NCBI GenBank assembly: GCA_016782495.1
Contig: JADHYL010000001.1
Location: forward strand, 1-64,000
DNA: 64,000 bases
Origin: Candidatus Omnitrophota bacterium
Lineage (GTDB): Bacteria > Omnitrophota > Gorgyraeia > JABMRN01 > RBG-13-46-9
Direction of reading: 5' to 3'
Part shown: in pieces, positions 1 through 5,303 of the stretch
Position numbering within the stretch: position 1 is the first letter of the stretch
Layout of the letters: each line of letters starts with the position of its first letter
Translations under genes and position numbers: made by a program
Notes under the pieces: generated by a model
What the model was told of the DNA's origin: nothing
What the model saw: only the letters and a program-made list of their open reading frames with translations
Database searches by the model: none

Positions 1-138
1 GGATTTTGCGGTTGCCTGGCCCTTCTTTGCCAAAACATTTGTTATCGCGCTTGTAAGGCAGGTCTTGCCATGGTCAATGTGACCGATGGTTCCCACGTTT
101 ACGTGTGGTTTTGTGCGTTCAAATTTTTCCTTAGCCAT
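1..138 (-). CDS. tuf: Elongation factor Tu, N-terminal part (gene cut by window edge)
   Basis: The first 46 codons of EF-Tu are visible, reading [20 protein letters not shown] and continuing with the G1 loop GHIDHGKT at residues 19-26. The GTPase delivers aminoacyl-tRNA to the ribosome. The start ATG (136-138) follows a strong GGAGGTAAG ribosome binding site. The rest of the gene lies beyond position 1. It is the last visible member of a tRNA-Thr/Tyr/Gly/Thr-tuf transcription unit. A cysteine replaces the usual second threonine after the lysine (GKTC instead of GKTT), a small deviation from the typical sequence. Identification is certain for the family. Confidence 0.95.
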   Translation of the reverse strand, partial: MAKEKFERTKPHVNVGTIGHIDHGKTCLTSAITNVLAKKGQATAKS

Positions 139-811
139 ATCTTACCTCCTTTTTTTCAGAGCCCACGGCCGGATTCGAACCGGCGACCCCATCCTTACCA
201 TGGATGTGCTCTACCAACTGAGCTACATGGGCATATTCTCGTGCCCATTCTTTTATTATTTCCAAAAGCCGCGTATTGTGGACATATATGGTAATTGTGC
301 CGAACTCCGAATGTTTTTTTGAACTCGTGCCGTTTCTGTTTTTTAAAACAGTGGTTTTAGTGAATCCTTTTGGAGGGAGACTTAAGAATTTTGACCAGTA
401 TTCTTTCGCCTTTTTCTGCGGGATATCGGGATACACGATTAAGGACGTCTTTATTTTCTTGCTTTCGACGCCACAGACGACTTTCAAAAATTTAACGAAT
501 ATCTTTACAAGTGCGGGATCGGAGTTGGAAAAGCGTATGGAATTTTTATTTTTTGTGTTGCCTTCTGTGAGGTAAAGCCCGAGTGCCATCGCTTTTAGGT
601 GCTCTTCTTCAGGTGTGAGGGTTGTCAGAATGTCAAAGGGGTCGCCGTTCTTGTTGTACTTTATGTAAGAAGCCTCTTTATGATTCCGCATCATAATAGT
701 ACTATTAGATAACACATGCCGGACTTTTCTCGCCGAGATGCTAAATAAAACGGCAATCTCGTTTATGGAATTTCCTTTTTTGTAACTCCTTACAATATCA
801 TTAACTTGCAT
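131..811 (-). CDS. HTH plus LAGLIDADG-like (homing-endonuclease-like) protein whose frame runs through tRNA-Thr
   Basis: The frame encodes an N-terminal helix-turn-helix (about residues 1-35) followed by a domain with the pattern LGLYLTEG, then FSNSD and [10 protein letters not shown], typical of small LAGLIDADG-type endonuclease relatives. It is clearly paralogous to the gene at 2181-2789, which shares the YW/G/P/FTK region and the EW-EYA end. The ATG at 811 is preferred because AGAGGGG lies eight bases upstream; a GTG at 844 has no such site. About 193 residues precede the tRNA. There is no stop before tRNA-Thr, so the frame continues through the entire tRNA and ends at TAA 131-133, inside the first codons of tuf. 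The protein end in vivo is therefore uncertain. DNA cleavage activity is inferred from family resemblance only. Confidence 0.7.
   Translation of the reverse strand: MQVNDIVRSYKKGNSINEIAVLFSISARKVRHVLSNSTIMMRNHKEASYIKYNKNGDPFDILTTLTPEEEHLKAMALGLYLTEGNTKNKNSIRFSNSDPALVKIFVKFLKVVCGVESKKIKTSLIVYPDIPQKKAKEYWSKFLSLPPKGFTKTTVLKNRNGTSSKKHSEFGTITIYVHNTRLLEIIKEWAREYAHVAQLVEHIHGKDGVAGSNPAVGSEKKEVRYG
160..232 (-). tRNA. thrT: tRNA-Thr (anticodon GGT)
   Basis: A complete cloverleaf is readable on the minus strand. The acceptor GCCCATG pairs with CGTGGGC, the D arm is GCTC/GAGC, the anticodon stem CATCC/GGATG carries loop ATGGTAA (anticodon GGT), and the T arm is GCCGG/CCGGC with loop TTCGAAT. The discriminator base is T and no CCA is encoded. 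It sits 21 bases before tuf, the same place as thrT before tufB in Escherichia coli. The reading frame of the upstream endonuclease-like gene passes through the whole tRNA. Confidence 0.97.
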
Positions 812-865
812 TTCTATACCCCTCTGTAGGAGAAGCTGGTCCACTAATGTGTAAACAAGTTCAAC

Positions 866-893
866 ACTATACCATGTAGATTTTTTTTGTCAA
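866..893 (-). promoter_or_regulatory. Sigma-70 type promoter for the endonuclease-like gene, tRNA-Thr and tuf
   Basis: The minus strand shows TTGACA (888-893), a 16 base spacer rich in A, and TATAGT (866-871). Transcription would begin near 859 and enter the gene at 811, then tRNA-Thr and tuf. This gives the inserted gene and tuf a promoter separate from the upstream tRNAs. Confidence 0.75.
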
Positions 894-946
894 GGTTTTT
901 TTGAAGTTTTTTTGACATTTTCTGGCAGGTTAAAATTGCTGGTTTT

Positions 947-990
947 GTCTTTGCGAGCGCCGACGAAATCGGCGCGAAGCAATCCCGAAG
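947..990. repeat. Dispersed palindromic intergenic repeat, copy 1
   Basis: The segment has the shape TTGCGAG, inner palindrome (gcgccga / tcggcgc around cgaaa), then CGAAGCAATC. A second copy with the same outer arms and a different palindromic centre is at 42583-42620. It lies between the tRNA-Gly region and the promoter at 866-893. Confidence 0.6.
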
Positions 991-996
991 GTTGCT

Positions 997-1035
997 TAAA
1001 CTGGAGAGGAGAATCGAACTCCCGTATGTAGCTCC
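997..1035 (-). pseudogene. Degenerate 3' half of a tRNA-Gly-like sequence
   Basis: Just downstream of the intact tRNA-Gly, the minus strand carries a second 3' tRNA half: GCTAC, ATACG, then a T arm GGGAG-TTCGATT-CTCCT and CTCCAGT. It aligns with the 3' half of the intact gene (AGCTAC-TACG and TTCGATTC shared). It has no adjoining 5' half, and its acceptor strand does not match that of the 5' fragment at 1149-1183. It is probably not a functional tRNA alone. Confidence 0.6.
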
Positions 1036-1048
1036 TCGCTTTAAGATT

Positions 1049-1122
1049 TGGAGCGGGAGATGGGAATCGAACCCACGTAGGTAGCTTGGAAGGCTACTGC
1101 ACTACCACTGTGCTACCCCCGC
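1049..1122 (-). tRNA. glyT: tRNA-Gly (anticodon TCC)
   Basis: A full cloverleaf is present. The acceptor GCGGGGG pairs with CTCCCGC, the anticodon stem GTAGC/GCTAC carries loop CTTCCAA (anticodon TCC), the T loop is TTCGATT, the discriminator is T, and CCA is encoded at 1049-1051. It occupies the glyT place in the conserved Thr-Tyr-Gly-Thr-tuf order. Degenerate copies of its own halves lie on both sides. Confidence 0.97.
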
Positions 1123-1148
1123 ATAAAATGTCCCAAGCGAAGCGAGGA

Positions 1149-1183
1149 AGAATGCTACTGTTCTGGCACTCTCCTACATCCGC
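1149..1183 (-). pseudogene. Degenerate 5' half of a tRNA-Gly-like sequence
   Basis: The minus strand from 1183 begins GCGGATGTAG and reaches CAGTAGCATTC. It aligns without gaps to the first 35 bases of the intact tRNA-Gly with roughly three quarters identity. It then runs into TCCTCGCTT, which is complementary to AAGCGAGGA next to the 3' fragment at 997-1035. It looks like the other half of a decayed or split tRNA-Gly copy. Confidence 0.6.
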
Positions 1184-1239
1184 ATTATTTATTGCTAGCA
1201 TATAATATCACTGGAAAGATATTTTGTCAAGGCAAGCGA

Positions 1240-1524
1240 CTAGGTATTTTGCTTCCGGCGGGGTTGCCACGAATCCTTTACGCATCCCAGCCTGGAGGGT
1301 AAATCGAAGGTTTTAACGTCGAGGTTTTTGATATGCCCGGAGCTACCAGCTCTGTTAGAGCCGACGCGAGGAAGCCCTAAGGGCGTTCTGGCAGCCCGGG
1401 GTTTTTCAATGTGAAGCTCACGACCTCTACTAACAAACAAAAAAGACCATATAGCGATAACCGCGATTATCACTTTATATGATCTTCCTTTATTTAAACT
1501 ACTAGATCTCGCGCCCCTTTTCAT
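1240..1524 (-). CDS. Possible small membrane protein, 94 aa, unrecognised
   Basis: An open frame begins at an ATG preceded by AGGGAGG at suitable spacing. It has a basic start, a hydrophobic stretch around residues 18-32 (VIIAVIAIWSFLF), and a basic tail rich in R, G and S. I do not recognise it. It lies in the segment between tRNA-Tyr and tRNA-Gly that is absent from the compact version of this operon. The tail composition could equally reflect structured RNA translated by chance, so this is only a candidate gene. Confidence 0.3.
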   Translation of the reverse strand: MKRGARSSSLNKGRSYKVIIAVIAIWSFLFVSRGRELHIEKPRAARTPLGLPRVGSNRAGSSGHIKNLDVKTFDLPSRLGCVKDSWQPRRKQNT

Positions 1525-1636
1525 CTAATAGCCTCCCTACACTTTCTAAAGCCGTAAAATAACTGGTGAAAAAAAATTCCCAGCCTGTTTAATTCGAATT
1601 TGTATTCAAATAAGCCACTTTTATGCTTCTATTATA

Positions 1637-1645
1637 AGTATACCA
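1637..1645 (-). promoter_or_regulatory. Possible extended -10 promoter
   Basis: The minus strand reads TGGTATACT, an extended -10 element, directly followed by TATAAT. No convincing -35 is seen. It would transcribe the 94 aa candidate gene and tRNA-Gly. Confidence 0.3.
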
Positions 1646-1732
1646 TATTTTCGGGCTGGAGAAAAGGCTCTATATCTAGCTTTTTTATACCCTAATTTAT
1701 ATGTATCTACGCTTGGAAGGAAAGGGGTAACA

Positions 1733-1863
1733 GGTCCGCTTTTGGCGGACCGCCTTGGACAGCTGCGGGCGCAAGCCCCAGTGCAGTACCCATGCTTTTT
1801 CGAGCGGCGCTGGGCTGAAGCGAAAAAAAGCACATTCCGCATTTTTTTCGCCGAAGCCGCAGC
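1733..1863 (-). other. Structured segment with nested inverted repeats downstream of tRNA-Tyr
   Basis: Three inverted repeats are visible. GGTCCGC / GCGGACC pairs at 1733-1751. A perfect 10 bp stem GCGAAAAAAA / TTTTTTTCGC lies at 1820-1851 with a 12 base loop. An outer GCTGCGG / CCGCAGC pair (1762-1768 with 1857-1863) encloses the second. It begins right after the tRNA-Tyr 3' exon. It may be a terminator, a processing structure or an unknown RNA; I cannot tell which. Confidence 0.4.
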
Positions 1864-1871
1864 TTGTAGAG

Positions 1872-2198
1872 TGGGGAGAGGAGGATTCGCACCTCCGTAG
1901 GCCAAAGGCCGCCAGATTTCAAGTGCCCTCAGGTTTCCTTGAGGCTTGGACTATCTCATCACCTTAGCTTCTTATCGCCTTAGGCGGTGGGCGCTTAGTC
2001 TCTGCACCTTCCCCACCCTTTTGAGAGATTGATCATTCCTCTTGGTAATCTCTCAAAAGGGTGGGGCTTGGCTCAGGATTACCTTAGGTTATTACCCCTT
2101 TAGGCTTCCCTGAGTTCACCCACTTTTACATCTCTCCTTTCGAAAAGACGCTGCGTTCTTACACAGTCTGGTCCGTTTGACTACTCCGGCATCTCCCC
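1872..2198 (-). tRNA. tyrU: tRNA-Tyr (anticodon GTA) interrupted by a group I intron
   Basis: Exon 1 (2163-2198) reads GGGGAGATGCCGGAGTAGTC and ends CCAGACTGT. Exon 2 (1872-1919) reads AAATCTGG, a long variable arm CGGCCTTTGGCCT, a T arm with GCGAATC loop, TCTCCCC and discriminator A. Joined, the acceptor GGGGAGA/TCTCCCC and anticodon stem CCAGA/TCTGG close perfectly around loop CTGTAAA, giving anticodon GTA. A long variable arm and A73 are typical of bacterial tRNA-Tyr. CCA is not encoded. The intron splits the anticodon between U35 and A36. The unspliced 3' part superficially resembles tRNA-Ser(TGA), but that reading is excluded by exon 1 and by the terminal G of the intron. Confidence 0.93.
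1920..2162 (-). ncRNA. Group I self-splicing intron (243 nt, no internal ORF) in tRNA-Tyr
   Basis: Core elements occur in the right order. P1 forms between the exon 1 end and ACGCA, with the splice site after the T of a T-G pair. P3 is GTGGGTG with CGCCCAC. P4/P5 is AACTCAGGGAAGCC (2103-2116) with AATCCTGAGCCAAGCC (2065-2080). A perfect 20 bp P6-type stem lies at 2011-2066. P7 is GGTGCAGAGACTA (1996-2008) with AGATAGTCC (1948-1956), and P8 is CGCC-TAA-GGCG. The last intron base is G. The AATCCTGAGCCAAGCC block is the hallmark of the IC3 introns of cyanobacterial and plastid tRNA-Leu, so this appears to be a relative in a different tRNA. Confidence 0.9.
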
Positions 2199-2789
2199 TT
2201 TGTCAAATAACTCGGCATATTCACTGATCCAATGCTTAATATGCTTTAGCAATCGCTTATCATGGTATCGAACATGAATCATTCCATGTGGCATTCTTCT
2301 GTCTTTTAAGGCGTTGTCCATATTTTTTACATATGGTTTCGTAAATTGCTGTAAAGGAATTCCAGTTGCTTCACTCCAATATCTCTTTAAACCATCTATG
2401 TTTTGGTCAGAAAATGCATACAAATATATCCGAAGTCTACTTTCAGCAATTCCGCAAACTTCTCTTAAGAATCGCAAAAAAATCTTTATCATTCCTGAAT
2501 CACTATTTGCAAAATCAACAGTATCTCCACCTTTTGCCCCTTCGGCCCAGTATAGCATAAGACCAGCAACTTTCAAATATTTGTTTTTTGGATCGCAATC
2601 TTCTTTTATTACAAATCTAGGCTTATACCTATCGTACTGCAAATAATTTGTCTCGGAAGGTCCTCTTCGGTGAATGTTATTTACTCTCATCATATTATAA
2701 ACCTTCCAAAAAGAAAGTCCCAGCTCATCTGCAACTTCTTTAACTGTACATTTATCGTTCAAGTATAGAGTTTTTATTTTCTCAATCAT
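2181..2789 (-). CDS. HTH plus LAGLIDADG-like (homing-endonuclease-like) protein overlapping tRNA-Tyr exon 1
   Basis: The 202 residue product has an N-terminal helix-turn-helix (TVKEVADELGL) and a downstream domain with AGLMLYWAEG, FANSD, RFLREVCGI, YWSEATGIP and FTKPY, shared with its paralogue at 131-811. This pattern belongs to small LAGLIDADG-like proteins. Cleavage activity is inferred, not shown. ATG 2789 is chosen; a TTG at 2801 is possible. No good ribosome binding site is seen. The gene starts 24 bases after tRNA-Thr(TGT). Its last five codons and TAG stop (2181-2183) lie inside tRNA-Tyr exon 1, so RNase P cleavage at 2198 would remove the stop. It sits directly upstream of a group I intron that has no endonuclease of its own. 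Confidence 0.75.
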   Translation of the reverse strand: MIEKIKTLYLNDKCTVKEVADELGLSFWKVYNMMRVNNIHRRGPSETNYLQYDRYKPRFVIKEDCDPKNKYLKVAGLMLYWAEGAKGGDTVDFANSDSGMIKIFLRFLREVCGIAESRLRIYLYAFSDQNIDGLKRYWSEATGIPLQQFTKPYVKNMDNALKDRRMPHGMIHVRYHDKRLLKHIKHWISEYAELFDKGEMPE

Positions 2790-2813
2790 ATTTTTCGCCA
2801 ATAGCTAAGCAAT

Positions 2814-2889
2814 TGGAGCCGAGGACTGGATTCGAACCAGCGACCTGAGGTTTACAAAACCCCTGCTCTACCAACTGAGCTACCTCGGC
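2814..2889 (-). tRNA. thrU: tRNA-Thr (anticodon TGT)
   Basis: The 76 base cloverleaf has acceptor GCCGAGG/CCTCGGC, anticodon stem GGGGT/ACCTC with loop TTTGTAA (anticodon TGT), T loop TTCGAAT, discriminator T and encoded CCA. Its 5' end at 2889 directly abuts the TAA stop of the upstream nnrD-like gene at 2890, so maturation from a protein-coding transcript is likely. It is the first tRNA of the Thr-Tyr-Gly-Thr-tuf array. Confidence 0.97.
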
Positions 2890-3747
2890 TTAAAGGACGT
2901 CTTTTATGGCTTGGGGTAATTTATCTAAAAGATCGCTGGCTATCAGGCTAAACTGGCCTTTATCTTTTGCGGCAATATCACCGGCCAGGCCGTGCAGGTA
3001 TACCCCGATTACAGCCGAGCTGTAGGGGGTTATGCCCTGACCGACGAAACTGGCTATCATCCCGGTTAGCACATCACCGACACCCGCTGTACTCATACCT
3101 GAATTACCAGTGTTGTTAATATAGGTATGGCCTTTTGAATCCGCCACAACGGTTCGACGGCCTTTTAAAACAAGAATCACACCATTTTTTTTCGCAAAAT
3201 CTGACGCGACCTTTTCACGACTTGCCTGGATGAGGCGGACTTCTTTACCGATAAGCCGCGACATTTCCCCCGGATGTGGCGTTAGTACGATCGGGAAGGT
3301 TCTTTTTTTCAAGATATCACGACCATTTATAATGGCGATTATACCATCTGCATCAAGTACTACGGGCTTATTTATGCTTTTTAATAAATTCCGCACCAAC
3401 ACTTGCGTATCTTCGTGCCGGGAAAGGCCTGGCCCTAGCGCTACGACATCAACCTTTTTGGCAAATTCCGCAATCTTTTTTTCGGCAGACGATGCAAGCG
3501 AACCTTCTTTTGTCTCCGCCAACGGCAGGGTCATCGCTTCGGTAAGCTTGATTTCCATGATTGGGTTCAAGCTCTTGGGTATGCCACACGTAACAAGCCC
3601 GCTTCCGGACAATAAAGCTGCCTGGGCCGCCAGAGACGCAGCTCCTGTCATGCCCCGAGAACCCGCAACAACAAAAACATGCCCGAAATCTCCCTTATGG
3701 GTATCTTTTTTTCGAGGCGGAATCTTCAAAATGTGTTTTTTTACCAT
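2890..3747 (-). CDS. nnrD: ADP-dependent (S)-NAD(P)H-hydrate dehydratase
   Basis: This 285 residue protein is the stand-alone C-terminal domain of the YjeF/NnrD family, a ribokinase-like enzyme that repairs hydrated NAD(P)H using ADP. Visible motifs are GPGL at 105-108, LDADG at 131-135, TPHPGE at 156-161 and the anion-hole region GMSTAGVGDVLTG near 217-229. The NnrE epimerase domain often fused in front is absent. The start ATG at 3747 shares one base with the TAA of acpS (TAATG) and has GGAGGG upstream, which is why the longer frame to 3795 is not used. The stop touches tRNA-Thr(TGT), so the gene is probably co-transcribed with the tRNAs. Confidence 0.9.
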   Translation of the reverse strand: MVKKHILKIPPRKKDTHKGDFGHVFVVAGSRGMTGAASLAAQAALLSGSGLVTCGIPKSLNPIMEIKLTEAMTLPLAETKEGSLASSAEKKIAEFAKKVDVVALGPGLSRHEDTQVLVRNLLKSINKPVVLDADGIIAIINGRDILKKRTFPIVLTPHPGEMSRLIGKEVRLIQASREKVASDFAKKNGVILVLKGRRTVVADSKGHTYINNTGNSGMSTAGVGDVLTGMIASFVGQGITPYSSAVIGVYLHGLAGDIAAKDKGQFSLIASDLLDKLPQAIKDVL

Positions 3748-4130
3748 TACCCTCCTCTTATCAAAATAGCATTTGCAACCGCGTGGCCCTTGCAATGCGC
3801 CATGCTAAGAACCACGTTGTTAATTTTTTCTTTTGTTTTTAACTTCTTTGCGCTTCCGTGAAAACAGACGTAAGGCTTGCCGCTTTTATCGTTTATGATC
3901 TCTATGTCCTGCCAGTTATGTATGCTGGAAAGGTTATCTCCGAATGCTTTCAGTACAGCTTCTTTGGCGGCGAACCTCGCCGCAAAATGTTGGTCCTGAA
4001 ACCGCCGTTTTTTGGAATAGCTGATCTCATTTTTTGTAAAAATTTTATTCAAGAATTCCTTGCCCCATTTTTTCTTGGCTTTTCTGAATCGAGATATTTC
4101 GACTATATCTATGCCAGAACCTACAATCAT
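3747..4130 (-). CDS. acpS: Holo-[acyl-carrier-protein] synthase
   Basis: This 127 residue protein transfers the 4'-phosphopantetheine arm of CoA to acyl carrier protein. The N-terminal GIDIVE (residues 6-11, Asp8) and FAAKEA (53-58) carry the magnesium-binding Asp and Glu of the family, and the length is typical. It lies between pdxJ (four base overlap) and nnrD, a common neighbourhood for acpS in bacteria. Expression is probably coupled to pdxJ through the overlapping stop and start. Confidence 0.95.
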   Translation of the reverse strand: MIVGSGIDIVEISRFRKAKKKWGKEFLNKIFTKNEISYSKKRRFQDQHFAARFAAKEAVLKAFGDNLSSIHNWQDIEIINDKSGKPYVCFHGSAKKLKTKEKINNVVLSMAHCKGHAVANAILIRGG

Positions 4131-4840
4131 CGCACAATAGCTTTCATTTCTTTAACGGCGTTTTTTAAACCTACAAATATCGATCGAGCAACGATAGAAT
4201 GCCCAATGTTATATTCCTCGATTTCCCTGATATTTCGCAGGCGTCTTGTATTTTTGTAATTTAAGCCATGCCCCGCAAACACGTTAAGGCCTATTTTCTT
4301 GGCAAACCTCGCGCTCTTTTTTAAAATCACGTATTCTTTTTTAAGCACCTTTTTGTTCTTCGCGTTGGCATACGAACCTGTGTGTAGCTCTATCATGGAC
4401 GCCCCTATCTGGCGAGATGCCTTTAGTTGTTTTATATCCGGGTCGACAAAGAGGCTTACGCCGATGCCTTTTTTTTGTATCTTTTTTAATACGGCTTTTA
4501 ACTTCTTTTTCTGGGACAAAACGTCAAGACCGCCCTCGGTTGTAAGCTCTTTACGTTTCTCTGGTACGAGTGTAACTTGGTCAGGCCTTACGCGAAGCGC
4601 AATGTCGACAATCTCCTTTGAGGCACCCATTTCCAGGTTCAGCTTGGTTTTTACAACTTTTTTAAGTGTTCGTAGATCATGGTCCTGGATATGTCGTCTG
4701 TCTTCTCTCAGGTGGCAGACGATGGAATCCGCACCAGCTTTCTCGCAAATACGGGCTGCCTCCACGGGATCGGGATAATCAATCTTCCTTGCTTCCCTAA
4801 TCGTTGCAACGTGGTCGATGTTAACGCCTAATCTGGACAT
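4127..4840 (-). CDS. pdxJ: Pyridoxine 5'-phosphate synthase
   Basis: This 237 residue TIM-barrel enzyme joins 3-amino-2-oxopropyl phosphate with 1-deoxyxylulose 5-phosphate in the last step of de novo vitamin B6 synthesis. The N-terminus SRLGVNIDHVATIREAR is diagnostic, as are CHLREDRRHI and the ELHTGSYA segment. The start at 4840 matches the family; an in-frame extension to 4891 is unlikely because it overlaps the upstream cdaR gene. pdxA of the same pathway is at 31374-32384. Confidence 0.95.
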   Translation of the reverse strand: MSRLGVNIDHVATIREARKIDYPDPVEAARICEKAGADSIVCHLREDRRHIQDHDLRTLKKVVKTKLNLEMGASKEIVDIALRVRPDQVTLVPEKRKELTTEGGLDVLSQKKKLKAVLKKIQKKGIGVSLFVDPDIKQLKASRQIGASMIELHTGSYANAKNKKVLKKEYVILKKSARFAKKIGLNVFAGHGLNYKNTRRLRNIREIEEYNIGHSIVARSIFVGLKNAVKEMKAIVR

Positions 4841-4844
4841 AGAA

Positions 4845-5303
4845 TTATTCTGTGCCTTTCGGCGATCCGCTCCGAACGGCGGTCTTTTCAATCGGCAGAT
4901 AAACTTGGACCTTCACTTTTTTAAAACTGATCGACCGGGAGAGGTTCTCTAACTCTACATCCAGTATTTTGCTTTTCGTGTGCTCGCTGAGGTCTATGGG
5001 CTTGGTGTACGCAAACTCCTTTTTTGCCAGAACGTTTGCGGGTCCGGCAACCATGAGATATTCGGGATCAATCTTGACATTCTCCTCGAGCAATTTATAC
5101 CCTTCGGGTGGCTCACTCACGAAGATAGGTTTGATGAATAATTGGGCAGCGGTATAGGAAATTGGCGACAGAAATTTCTGCAAAACCGTTTTCCCCTCGC
5201 CCCCTTTCGCAACCTCGCCGATGTAAACCCACGTTATAAAAGCCAAAAGAAGCGACAGCGATTTAAGTCCAACGTTGTGAAATATGATTTTTCTTGTCTT
5301 CAT
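4845..5303 (-). CDS. cdaR: CdaR/YbbR-like regulator of diadenylate cyclase
   Basis: This 152 residue protein has one N-terminal membrane segment (about 13-31) followed by a single YbbR-type domain predicted to face outward. In Firmicutes the multi-domain CdaR binds and modulates the cyclase CdaA. Here the start overlaps the cdaA stop (ATGA), which supports the same partnership. It is much shorter than the four-domain Bacillus protein, so the annotation rests mainly on context and on the weak YbbR pattern. Confidence 0.7.
   Translation of the reverse strand: MKTRKIIFHNVGLKSLSLLLAFITWVYIGEVAKGGEGKTVLQKFLSPISYTAAQLFIKPIFVSEPPEGYKLLEENVKIDPEYLMVAGPANVLAKKEFAYTKPIDLSEHTKSKILDVELENLSRSISFKKVKVQVYLPIEKTAVRSGSPKGTE

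Noticed and set aside
1240..1620. tmRNA, SRP RNA or RNase P RNA in the unexplained segment
   Set aside because: No tag frame ending in ALAA, no GGAAGG-type SRP loop and no RNase P core blocks are present.
1872..1930. tRNA-Ser(TGA) reading of the 3' exon (loop CTTGAAA)
   Set aside because: CACTTGAAATCTGG resembles a tRNA-Ser anticodon arm only in the unspliced DNA. Exon 1 ends CCAGACTGT and the intron must end in G, which gives CTGTAAA and tRNA-Tyr(GTA).
1621..1967. Several open frames of 70-94 codons on both strands
   Set aside because: They cross the tRNA-Tyr exon, the intron and hairpins, and have no protein-like pattern or ribosome binding site.
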